Assembly (NCBI RefSeq): GCF_024170165.1
Contig: NZ_JALJXP010000019.1
Location: 1 to 64,000, forward strand
DNA: 64,000 nt
Source of the DNA: Pseudomonas nitroreducens
GTDB lineage: Bacteria; Pseudomonadota; Gammaproteobacteria; Pseudomonadales; Pseudomonadaceae
Reading direction: 5' to 3'
Shown here: positions 23,819 through 31,416 of the stretch, one piece after another
How the letters are laid out: the number at the start of each line of letters is the position of its first letter
Numbering within the stretch: position 1 is the first letter of the stretch
Notes under the pieces: generated by a model
Database searches by the model: none
Told to the model about the DNA's origin: nothing
The model's input: only the letters and a program-made list of their open reading frames with translations
Made by a program: the position numbers and the translations under genes

Positions 23819-26176
23819 TCAACGCAGCGTCTCCTGCGCAAGCTCGAACAGACTGCCCGTCTGCCGCAGGTACTCACGGCTGCGCGCCATGCGCGCGGCA
23901 TAGTCTTCCACGGCGATACGGCGCTTCAGCTGCGCCGCTACCGCACCAATATGGTCGGTGGGTTTGAGCAGCTCGGCGGCATCCGGCAGGAAGGGCAAGG
24001 CCAGGCCGGTGGTCTTGTCGATCACCTGATAGGTGACGCCCGCCAGCAGCACGCCAGCCGCTGCCCCGGTCACCCCAGCGGCGGCGGCCTTCAGGGCGTT
24101 GCCGCGCATCAGGCGGATGCCGTACACCGTCACCCCGGCGATCATCGTCAACCCGATCAGCTTGCCGGCCGCCATCACCAGCGTCATCCGCCGGCTGCTG
24201 TCGCCGCCGAAATAGACCATCCGGTAGAAGAAGTAGCCGCCCCACATCTCCCGCGACTTCAGCTTGTCGTGCATGAACCAGGCGCGCGAGTCGTGCACCT
24301 GGTCATCGAACAGCGCCACCACCAGCGCCAAGGTCGGGTCACTGGTGGGCATCCCCCAGTCATTGAGGAACAGCTTCCGGCAACATTGCTCACCGGCCAG
24401 CTTGATCTCCTCATGGTCGCGTTGCTCGTCATCGTCGTTGAGCAGGTAGATGGTGTCGCGCAGCCACACATCGAGGAGTTCGCCATACCCGCTGGTCTGC
24501 TCGCGCTTCTCCCCCGAGTAGTCGTAGCGGAACTCCTCGGCGGCCTGGCCCATCTGCGTCTGGTCCACCTGCGGCTCGTAGATCGGCGGGCCGGGATGAT
24601 TGGTTGCCTCCGCAGGGCGCAGTACGCGCGCATCCCGCGACTTGCGCAGCTTTTCTTCATACTCCGCCCTGTCGTTCTTGATCCGCTCGTCATCGTGCTG
24701 CACCGCCAGGGTGTAGAACGGCTGGGTCTTGTAGCTGCCGTTGGCGAAGCGGCCGATGCGCCAGCCGGTGATCCAGTACAGCTGCCGGGCCAGCACCTGC
24801 TCCAGCGTCAGGTTCAGCGGCTGCGCCTTGTACTCCCAGGGCGGTGTGTCGGGCGGCACGGTGGTCACACCCGGCACGGTGTGGCGCCAGGCGTTGAAGC
24901 GTTCGATGACTTGATCGCCGATAAAGAACTCATCTCGTGTGCCTGGCTCCATCGCCCGCCATGAGCGCTCACATTGCAATCTCGCAGGCAACATACCCTC
25001 CGGCACCTGCAGCGGTGCTCCAGCCGCAAATGCCTCGGCGTACATGTCATGCAGGACGATCTGCGAGAGCAACTCTTTGGAACCACCCCGCGCCTTGCCT
25101 TGTTCACCCACCTGATAGCCGCCGCCCACATCCGAATGCACGCCGGGGTAGACCACCTCCTCGACCATCGTCGGGTACTCGCCCTCCTCGTTGCGCAACG
25201 AATCCAGCGGGAAGCACGAACGCTGCTCATGGGCGGCCACAAAGTGCCGGCAGCGCCTGACAAAGCCGGGCAGCTTGTCCTCGCTGGGCAGCAATTGCGT
25301 ATCGTCGGCCCAGTCCATATGCCCGGCGAACAGCGGCGCCACATGGGCAATGCCCACCGAGGCCACGGTATCCATCAGCCCGAGGAACTCCACGCTGACC
25401 GGCAGGCCGATCAGCTTCTGCTCGGGCTTGTCCGCCCCCTCGGGCGTGTCGAACAACTCGCTCAACCAGTTGACAAAGGTCCGCGCCTCCGCCGCCCCGC
25501 GGGAGAAGCCGTACACATACAACTTCACCGCCAGCGGTTTGGGCTGAGGAGGCTTGGTCTCCAACAGCACCTTCAAATCGCTCAGCAGATCACCCATGAC
25601 CTTCCGCCGACGCCCGCCCCCCAGCGCAATCATCAGTGGGGCGGGATAGGTGGCCATGCTTTCCACCGCCTTGGCCCTGGCTTCCGTCGTGATGACCCGT
25701 TGTTGATCGATGGCATAGGTCAAGGCATGGGCCACCGAGACCAAAGCCCAGTTGATGCGATTTTCGCCCCCAGTAGCGAACCTCAGCCCATCGTCGCTGT
25801 AATCGAACTCACCAATTTCCGGGAAAGCCGTGCCGACACCCGGCATGTAGTAGGAAAAATGTCCACCATCCGAAGCCTCCTTACCTCGCATGGAAGCATG
25901 GAAAAGCCGCGCGATATTGGTCGGATGCCCGGCATTGGTATCATTGTTGTCATTGTTATTGGTGCCGTCGAAAAACAGGCTGATGTGCAAGGTATGGCAG
26001 CACGCCGACCATCGCCGGCAACCGTGTTCATCCCGGCTTTGCTTGTAAACACTCTCTTCCCTGGTTTGTTGGTAATAATTCTCCAGCACCACCTGAGTCG
26101 TGCCCGGTAAACGCCCACCCACCGGAAATACCGGTGGCGCGGACACCTTGGCTGCCTTGGAGTTTATTTCGGACAT
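23819..26176 (-). CDS. Type VI secretion phospholipase effector, Tle1-like (DUF2235)
   Basis: A 785-residue DUF2235 alpha/beta hydrolase of the Tle1 group, antibacterial lipases delivered by type VI secretion. The nucleophile motif is G223-F-S225-R-G227; likely partners are D269 (LMDTVAS) and H347/D349 (VHSDVGGG). Two hydrophobic stretches around residues 660-715 could engage target membranes. The start at 26176 lies inside the last 13 bp of the adjacent immunity gene, so they are coupled. It follows a DUF4123 chaperone gene and three DUF3304 immunity genes, but no vgrG is in the window. Confidence 0.9.
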   Translation of the reverse strand: MSEINSKAAKVSAPPVFPVGGRLPGTTQVVLENYYQQTREESVYKQSRDEHGCRRWSACCHTLHISLFFDGTNNNDNNDTNAGHPTNIARLFHASMRGKEASDGGHFSYYMPGVGTAFPEIGEFDYSDDGLRFATGGENRINWALVSVAHALTYAIDQQRVITTEARAKAVESMATYPAPLMIALGGGRRRKVMGDLLSDLKVLLETKPPQPKPLAVKLYVYGFSRGAAEARTFVNWLSELFDTPEGADKPEQKLIGLPVSVEFLGLMDTVASVGIAHVAPLFAGHMDWADDTQLLPSEDKLPGFVRRCRHFVAAHEQRSCFPLDSLRNEEGEYPTMVEEVVYPGVHSDVGGGYQVGEQGKARGGSKELLSQIVLHDMYAEAFAAGAPLQVPEGMLPARLQCERSWRAMEPGTRDEFFIGDQVIERFNAWRHTVPGVTTVPPDTPPWEYKAQPLNLTLEQVLARQLYWITGWRIGRFANGSYKTQPFYTLAVQHDDERIKNDRAEYEEKLRKSRDARVLRPAEATNHPGPPIYEPQVDQTQMGQAAEEFRYDYSGEKREQTSGYGELLDVWLRDTIYLLNDDDEQRDHEEIKLAGEQCCRKLFLNDWGMPTSDPTLALVVALFDDQVHDSRAWFMHDKLKSREMWGGYFFYRMVYFGGDSSRRMTLVMAAGKLIGLTMIAGVTVYGIRLMRGNALKAAAAGVTGAAAGVLLAGVTYQVIDKTTGLALPFLPDAAELLKPTDHIGAVAAQLKRRIAVEDYAARMARSREYLRQTGSLFELAQETLR

Positions 26177-26679
26177 GACGCTGGCTCCTTCATATGCAAA
26201 GGTTCCTTGATGGGATTATTCGGTGAGCCATAGCCCCAACAGGCGGTCGTTACCTTGACCTGATTGCAGGGCAGGAAATGAACTTCCAGGTCACAGGTTT
26301 CAGTCCCTGACCATTCTGGAATCTCCACACTAGCTTTATGGAACTGATAATTCTTCTTATGCTTGGCATACGCAGACTCGTAGTTGGGGTCCGTAAACTC
26401 AGGGAGCTTCGCCCATCTATCCGGATCAACTTCCCACTCAATATTGGCAACCAAGCCGGGCCGCCACTTGGCAGGAAGAACAACACAACAGCTATATCCC
26501 CCACCGCCGTCCGCCCGATAACCATTCACGGATAACCAGTTGATCGCCGTCCCTTCCATATGATTGACCGCTTGTATATTCCCTGCCGCCACTTCCTCTT
26601 TTGCCGAAGAGCAACCCAACAGGGTCAATGCCGCCAATCCACAAAACCATTGCCACGTTCGCTTTGAAATCCTGACCAC
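26164..26679 (-). CDS. DUF3304 lipoprotein, probable Tle1 immunity (copy 1)
   Basis: A 171-residue DUF3304 lipoprotein with signal MVRISKRTWQWFCGLAALTL and lipobox LLGC (Cys23, Ser at +2, outer-membrane sorting). GTG at 26679 is taken as start: AAGAGGG precedes it and all three copies then have the same length. Conserved blocks are AINWLSVNGYRA, WRPGL and the C-terminal CWGYGSPNNPIKEPL. Lipoproteins of this type beside tle1 neutralise the lipase in the periplasm. It overlaps tle1 by 13 bp and is the copy directly linked to the toxin. Clearly AT-richer than the flanking genes. Confidence 0.85.
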   Translation of the reverse strand: MVRISKRTWQWFCGLAALTLLGCSSAKEEVAAGNIQAVNHMEGTAINWLSVNGYRADGGGGYSCCVVLPAKWRPGLVANIEWEVDPDRWAKLPEFTDPNYESAYAKHKKNYQFHKASVEIPEWSGTETCDLEVHFLPCNQVKVTTACWGYGSPNNPIKEPLHMKEPASCPK

Positions 26680-26695
26680 TTCAAATTCCCTCTTA

Positions 26696-26824
26696 TCAAC
26701 AATCGGGCCCTGCATGAAAAACCACTGTTTGCAGTGTTTTTTCATGCAAGGCCAAACGGCAAACACCCACAGGGAATGCCGGTGGCGCGGACACCTTGGC
26801 TGCCTTGGAATTTATTTCGGGCAT
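26696..26824 (-). pseudogene. Remnant of the tle1 5-prime end (after immunity copy 2)
   Basis: From ATG 26824 the frame reads MPEINSKAAKVSAPP then FPVG, matching the first ~20 residues of the Tle1-like protein (MSEINSKAAKVSAPP), then departs and stops after 42 codons. It overlaps the 3-prime end of immunity copy 2 by 13 bp, exactly as tle1 overlaps copy 1. It marks the right boundary of a tandem duplication unit. Confidence 0.8.
26712..26747. terminator. Long hairpin between immunity copies 1 and 2
   Basis: GCATGAAAAACCACTG pairs with CAGTGTTTTTTCATGC around a TTTG loop, 15 of 16 pairs. It has A- and T-runs on both sides, so it could terminate or attenuate either way. The equivalent hairpin at 27359-27392 restores the single mismatch as a G-C pair. 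Confidence 0.6.
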
Positions 26825-27327
26825 GACGCTGGGTCCTTCATATGCAAAGGTTCCTTAATAGGATTATTTGGCGAGCCATATCCCCAGCAAGAGGTGGTAA
26901 CTTTTATCTGACCACAAGGGAGAAAATGCACCTTCAAGCCACAACGCTCCGTACCAGGCCACTCTGGAATCTCTACACTGACCTTATGAAGTTGATAATT
27001 GGCTCTATGCTTTGCCATGAAATCTCTGAACTCATCTGTCCCTAATGGCGGAGTAGGGCCATAAGCATCTGGATCAACCTCCCATTCAATATTGGCAATC
27101 AGGCCGGGGCGCCATTTGATTGGCATGACGATGCAACACGAATCGCCTCCTCCGCCATCAGCGCGATACCCATTGACCGATAACCAATTAATAGCCGTCC
27201 CGTCCACATGATTGATGGCGGAAATATTTCCAGCAGCCGCCTCCTCCTTGGCCGAAGAGCAACCCAACAATGTCAATTCCGCCAACCCACAAAACCATTG
27301 CCACGTTCGCCTTGAAATCCTGACCAC
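26812..27327 (-). CDS. DUF3304 lipoprotein, probable Tle1 immunity (copy 2)
   Basis: A 171-residue paralogue of the neighbours, GTG start at 27327 with AGAGGG 7 bp upstream. Signal MVRISRRTWQWFCGLAELTL and lipobox LLGC are kept, as are the AINWLSVNGYRADGGGG and CWGYGSPNNPIKEPL blocks. Residues ~87-115 (DAYGPTPPLGTDEFRDFMAKH) differ strongly from the other copies. Sampled G+C is near one half against about two thirds in the surrounding genes, which points to acquisition. It may neutralise a variant lipase from rivals. Confidence 0.83.
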   Translation of the reverse strand: MVRISRRTWQWFCGLAELTLLGCSSAKEEAAAGNISAINHVDGTAINWLSVNGYRADGGGGDSCCIVMPIKWRPGLIANIEWEVDPDAYGPTPPLGTDEFRDFMAKHRANYQLHKVSVEIPEWPGTERCGLKVHFLPCGQIKVTTSCWGYGSPNNPIKEPLHMKDPASCPK

Positions 27328-27345
27328 TTCAATTCCCTCTTATCA

Positions 27346-27471
27346 TCAGTCGGGCCTTGCATGAAAAAGCACTGCGCGCAGTGCTTTTTCATCTAGGGCC
27401 AAACGGCAACCCCCCACCGGGAATACCGGTGGCGCGGACACCTTGGCTGCCTTGGAATTTATTTCGGGCAT
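27346..27471 (-). pseudogene. Remnant of the tle1 5-prime end (after immunity copy 3)
   Basis: Second toxin-start remnant: from ATG 27471 the frame reads MPEINSKAAKVSAPPVFPVG and then leaves the toxin sequence, stopping after 41 codons at the same place as the other remnant. It overlaps immunity copy 3 by 13 bp. Presence of the same stub behind both extra copies shows the duplicated unit was immunity gene plus about 60 bp of tle1. Confidence 0.8.
27359..27392. terminator. Long hairpin between immunity copies 2 and 3
   Basis: ATGAAAAAGCACTG pairs with CAGTGCTTTTTCAT around a short CGCG centre, a perfect stem with A/T flanks. It is the homologue of the hairpin at 26712-26747, with pairing improved by a base change, which suggests the structure is kept. 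Confidence 0.65.
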
Positions 27472-27974
27472 GATGCAGGCTCCTTCATTTCAAGAGGCTC
27501 CTTGATCGGATTATTTGGCGAACCGTATCCCCAGCAGGAAGTCGTTACCTTGACTTTATTGCAAGGCAGAAAGTGGACTTTCAAATCACAAGTTTCGGTC
27601 CCAGGCCATTCTGGAATTTCCACACTGGCACTGTGGTGTTGATAATTTGCAGCGTGCCTTGCATACGCCGCCTGAAACTCACTGGATGTAACAGATGGCA
27701 ACTTTACCGATGTATCAGGGTCCATTTCCCACTCAATATTGGCAATCAAGCCGGGCCGCCAGTGGGTAGGCAAGATAACGCAACACTGCCGCCCCCCACC
27801 GCCCGAAGCCCGATAACCATTGACGGAAAACCAGTTAATGGCCGTACCCTCCACATGATTCACCGCCGCAATATTCCCTGCCGCCACTTCCTCCTTGGCC
27901 GAAGAGCAACCCAACAATGTCAATGTCGCCAAACCACAAAACCATTGCCATGTTCGCTTTGAAATCCTGACCAC
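27459..27974 (-). CDS. DUF3304 lipoprotein, probable Tle1 immunity (copy 3)
   Basis: A 171-residue paralogue, GTG start at 27974 after GGGAGGGAATTTGAA. Signal and lipobox (LLGC, Cys23) as in the other copies. The variable stretch reads DTSVKLPSVTSSEFQAAYARH. It is the first immunity gene after the DUF4123 gene (87-bp gap) and is the furthest from the toxin. It shares the lower G+C of the array. Confidence 0.83.
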   Translation of the reverse strand: MVRISKRTWQWFCGLATLTLLGCSSAKEEVAAGNIAAVNHVEGTAINWFSVNGYRASGGGGRQCCVILPTHWRPGLIANIEWEMDPDTSVKLPSVTSSEFQAAYARHAANYQHHSASVEIPEWPGTETCDLKVHFLPCNKVKVTTSCWGYGSPNNPIKEPLEMKEPASCPK

Positions 27975-28061
27975 TTCAAATTCCCTCCCTTCAACAATCT
28001 GGCCTTGTATGAAAGTTCTGCGCTCAAATGAGCAAACTTATTATTTCGCGCGCTTAATAGA

Positions 28062-28829
28062 TCATTCCTTCCTCGCTAACTGCTGCATCACGTAGTCGGG
28101 AAACATTCCGAAGTCGTTGGCTGCACTTTTCTCGCGGGCCAGCGCATGCAGCGCGGCGAAACGCTGCTCCAGGCTGTCGCCCAATGAGGCAAAGCGCTGG
28201 TCATCGAGGAGCTGGTTCGCATCGCTGATGCAGCCGATCAGTTCGTACTGCGCATCGGTGACCCTCAAGACCGGGGGCAATTCGCCCCCCATTTGCCGGG
28301 GATGGCAGTCGCCCTTCAGCCACCACTGCTGACCGTCGCGGTCGAGCCAGCCCCAGAAGTTGGCGGTTTGCAGGAATGGGGCGCTCTGCTCATCGGTAAG
28401 AATGCCGCTGAGCAGTTCGGGAAATATCCTTGGATCGTAAAAGCGCAGAATTCCCCCACACCCACCCAATTCCATTTGCAGCAGTGCTGTCAGCCGCTGG
28501 CTCAACGCTTCGAACGGCAAGGGCGAGAGCAGCAGCATCAGGCGCGACTCCAGCCGCCAGCCTTCGAACAGATCCTCCAGCAGGGCTTTGTGCTGCCATG
28601 TTTGAAGATCCATGCGCATGAGCAACGGTGCCTGTTGCAGCAAGTGCTCTTCCGGCGTGCCGGTGAACAGGGAATACCAGGGCATCGCGGGATGAATACG
28701 CGGCACCAGGGCGTAGGGGGGATATCCCCATACGCCGCCTGTCTGGTCCAGGATCACGTCGATATAAGGCTGGCCAAGCTCCGTGGCCGCTTGTTGAAGC
28801 TGCTCATACCAATGTTTGAACGCGTCCAT
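28062..28829 (-). CDS. DUF4123 type VI effector chaperone (Tap/TEC-like)
   Basis: A 255-residue DUF4123 protein. This family consists of adaptor chaperones that load Tle-type and other effectors onto a VgrG spike. Features seen: YIDVILDQTGGVWGYPP near the start and the RFYDPRIFPELLSGIL block near residue 145, both typical. AGGAG lies 8 bp upstream of ATG 28829, which decides the start. It heads the minus-strand effector operon; normally a vgrG would precede it, but here the next gene upstream is an unrelated fatty-acid hydroxylase. Confidence 0.85.
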   Translation of the reverse strand: MDAFKHWYEQLQQAATELGQPYIDVILDQTGGVWGYPPYALVPRIHPAMPWYSLFTGTPEEHLLQQAPLLMRMDLQTWQHKALLEDLFEGWRLESRLMLLLSPLPFEALSQRLTALLQMELGGCGGILRFYDPRIFPELLSGILTDEQSAPFLQTANFWGWLDRDGQQWWLKGDCHPRQMGGELPPVLRVTDAQYELIGCISDANQLLDDQRFASLGDSLEQRFAALHALAREKSAANDFGMFPDYVMQQLARKE

Positions 28830-28929
28830 TCTTGAATCTCCTGGCTCCCTGGCAATGGGAGCAATTGGCTCTTTCGCTGAAACGGCGTCTTGAATTCCCG
28901 GCGTGCAAGCCGCCGAAATCGATGGAATG

Positions 28930-29472
28930 TCATTGCTTCGCCTCAAGCCGCTCCGCCACTTCAGGAACCTGCGCGATATAGGTGCCAAACACGAAGTCCC
29001 ACAGCGGCGAAGAGACCCCGAAGTTCTTTTCGATGCCCTTGATGTGGTGCAGGTCGTGGTTGGCCACCAGGTGCGGGATGAAGCGATAAGCCCAGTGGCT
29101 GGGCCGGTGCATGACGTAGTGCAGGGCGATGTAGAGGAAGTAGCCGATCACCAGGCCAGCGAAGGCGGACGTCAGCTGGGTGAGCCAGGCCAGAAGCAGG
29201 AGGCCGGCGTAGACCGCGCTGGTTTTCCAGCTGGAGATGCCGATGTAGTCCAGCGGGTCCAGGTGGTGGGTCCAGTGCTCGCGGCGGTAGAGGGAGTGGA
29301 ACAGGAAGCGATGAACCAGGTATTCCAGCAGCGACCAGACCAACAGGCCCGCCAATAGCTGGCCAAAGTGGATCGGGCCGAGGCAGAGCGCGATGAGGAT
29401 GAACAGCGGAGCGGTGAAGAAATCGAGGAAGTAGGCCAGCGCAGACATCTTCCATTGGTTCGAGGCGGCCAT
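28930..29472 (-). CDS. Sterol desaturase/fatty acid hydroxylase family protein
   Basis: A 180-residue membrane di-iron hydroxylase. His clusters are in place: HRFLFH (54-59), HWTHH (66-70), HYVMH (~117-121) and HDLHH (~140-144), with four hydrophobic segments between them. ATG 29472 is used; an upstream TTG at 29478 adds two residues only. Substrate is likely a lipid acyl chain or sterol-like compound. The stop is 101 bp from the DUF4123 start, so it could be an operon neighbour but has no known link to type VI secretion. Confidence 0.85.
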   Translation of the reverse strand: MAASNQWKMSALAYFLDFFTAPLFILIALCLGPIHFGQLLAGLLVWSLLEYLVHRFLFHSLYRREHWTHHLDPLDYIGISSWKTSAVYAGLLLLAWLTQLTSAFAGLVIGYFLYIALHYVMHRPSHWAYRFIPHLVANHDLHHIKGIEKNFGVSSPLWDFVFGTYIAQVPEVAERLEAKQ

Positions 29473-29628
29473 GGGCAACCATCCGTTGTTGCGCCCGTTG
29501 GGCAGGAACGGGCAACGCTAACAGTTGGGTATCAGGTTGGAGGCAGGGAGATTTCCCCTAGGGCGCAGGTAAAGTTCCGGGGTGATCTGCGATTTGGGTG
29601 TAGGTCGGGTCATGTGGTCGCCTTTGCG

Positions 29629-29667
29629 GTTCGCGAGCAAGAACTGGGCGTCCCCCTCGCTCCTACA
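29629..29667. repeat. Variant REP element with long spacer
   Basis: GTTCGCGAGCAAG and CTCGCTCCTACAG are separated by AACTGGGCGTCCCC. The same long-spacer form (centre GGCTAGGCGCCCCC) is at 60874-60912, so this is a distinct REP subclass in the window. Confidence 0.75.
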
Positions 29668-29766
29668 GAAAAGCCCGACTTCTCCCGATGAAAGGCCGAA
29701 CCAACCCTTGCGGCCAGGCCCCCATCACGCCATCCTTGCCACTGTATGTAAAACCAGTGCCAACCG

Positions 29767-31416
29767 ATGTCCGTGCCGCTCGACCCCAACCTCTACTACC
29801 TGACCAACTTCCACCGCGCCCTCGACTGGATCGACGAACGCTACGCCGACCTGCTCGACGCCGAGGAAGCCCGGTTCATCGCCGACTTCCGCGAGCTGCC
29901 GTTGCCCTCGCGGGCGCTGCTGGTGCGGCTGGTCATGCGCAAGGGGCCGCACTTTCGCGCCGGCAAGCTGAGCTACGCGGAGATCGGCGACATCCCCAGC
30001 GCTGCCGCGCCGCTGCTGGAGCTGGGCTGGCTGGACGATGCTTGTCCTCTGGCGCTGGAGGAACTGCTGCCGCTGCTGCTCAAGGACGAACTGCTCGCGC
30101 GCTTCCGCGCCGACCTGCCGCGCGGCGCGCTGAAGAAGGCCGAGCTCTACGAGCACCTGCACGCCTACCACGGTCAGGTGCAGCCTTTCGCCGGCTGGTA
30201 CCCGGACCTCGACCAGCTCTACACACTGATGGCGACGCCACTCTGCGACCGCTTGCGCCTGCTGTTCTTCGGCAATCTGCAGCAGGACTGGTCCGAGTTC
30301 GTCCTCGCCGACCTCGGCATCTTCCGCTACGAAACCGTCCCCTTCACCGCCGACTCCCGCGCCTTCCGCTGTCGGGACGACCTGGAGGCCTACATCCACC
30401 TGTGGAACGGCGCGGTGCGCTTCGAAACCGGCGAGCCCATCGCCGAGCTGCTGGCCGAGCTGGGCGACTTCCGCAGCGACAACCCCTACCTGCAAGCCCG
30501 CCACGGCCGCCTGCTGTACCGCATGGCCTACCAGCTGGAGCGCGAAGGCGAACTGGACGCTGCCCTGGCGCTGTACCAGTGCACCGTAGCCGGGGGCTCA
30601 CGGCAGCGGCAGATTCGCGTGCTGGAACGCCTGCAACGCTTCGAGGAGGCCCACGCCCTGGTGCAAGCCGCCCTGGCCGCGCCGGAGAGCGACGGCGAGC
30701 TGCAACTGGTCGAGCGCGCGCTGAGCCGGCTGGTCCGCCAGCTCGGCCTGCCGAAGGAAAAAACCGCCAAGCCCGCGCCGCCGTTGCGCATCGACCTGGA
30801 GCTGCCGCGCCCGGACGTCAACGTCGAGTTCGCCGTACAGGCCGTGCTTAATGAGAACGAGGCCCCGGTGCACTATGTGGAGAACGCACTGGTCTGCAGC
30901 CTGTTCGGCCTGCTCTGCTGGGACGTGATCTTCGCCCCGTTGCCCGGCGCCTTCTTCCACCCCTTCCAGGCCGGGCCGAGCGACCTCAACCGCAGCGACT
31001 TCGTCAGCCGCCGCGCCGAAGCCTTCGGCGCACGCCTGGCGCTGCTGGACAGCGATGCCTATCTCGCGGCGATCCGCGCAACCTGGGCCGCCAAGTCCGG
31101 CATCCTCTCGCCCTTCGTGCACTGGGAGCTATTGGACGAGAACCTGCTGGAGCAGGCCCTGCACTGCCTGCCGGCGGCGCACCTGAAGCTGTGGTTCGAG
31201 CGCCTGCTGGCCGACCCCAGGGCCAACCGCGCCGGCATGCCCGACCTGATCCAGTTCTGGCCCGCCGAGGCGCGCTACCGGATGATCGAGGTGAAAGGCC
31301 CCGGCGACCGCCTGCAGGACAACCAGAAGCGCTGGCTGGCCTTCTGCGCCGAGCACGGCATGCCGGTGGAAGTCTGCTACGTGCGCTGGCAGGGCGAGGC
31401 GGACGAGGCCGAATGA
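29767..31416 (+). CDS. FAN1-type structure-specific nuclease (VRR-NUC)
   Basis: A 549-residue bacterial FAN1 homologue, as characterised in P. aeruginosa: a 5-prime flap endonuclease/5-prime exonuclease that can act on interstrand crosslinks. Helical SAP-like and TPR-like regions fill the first ~370 residues. The C-terminal VRR-NUC domain carries the PD-(D/E)xK residues in GMPDLIQFWP (~490) and IEVKGPGDRLQDNQ (~505). Its stop overlaps the start of the helicase gene (ATGA at 31413-31416), so the two are made as a unit. Confidence 0.92.
   Translation: MSVPLDPNLYYLTNFHRALDWIDERYADLLDAEEARFIADFRELPLPSRALLVRLVMRKGPHFRAGKLSYAEIGDIPSAAAPLLELGWLDDACPLALEELLPLLLKDELLARFRADLPRGALKKAELYEHLHAYHGQVQPFAGWYPDLDQLYTLMATPLCDRLRLLFFGNLQQDWSEFVLADLGIFRYETVPFTADSRAFRCRDDLEAYIHLWNGAVRFETGEPIAELLAELGDFRSDNPYLQARHGRLLYRMAYQLEREGELDAALALYQCTVAGGSRQRQIRVLERLQRFEEAHALVQAALAAPESDGELQLVERALSRLVRQLGLPKEKTAKPAPPLRIDLELPRPDVNVEFAVQAVLNENEAPVHYVENALVCSLFGLLCWDVIFAPLPGAFFHPFQAGPSDLNRSDFVSRRAEAFGARLALLDSDAYLAAIRATWAAKSGILSPFVHWELLDENLLEQALHCLPAAHLKLWFERLLADPRANRAGMPDLIQFWPAEARYRMIEVKGPGDRLQDNQKRWLAFCAEHGMPVEVCYVRWQGEADEAE

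Noticed and set aside
28830-28988. In-frame extension upstream of the DUF4123 start as a VgrG tail remnant
   Set aside because: The extension has no VgrG-like motif and runs into the hydroxylase gene; a strong ribosome site supports the start at 28829.
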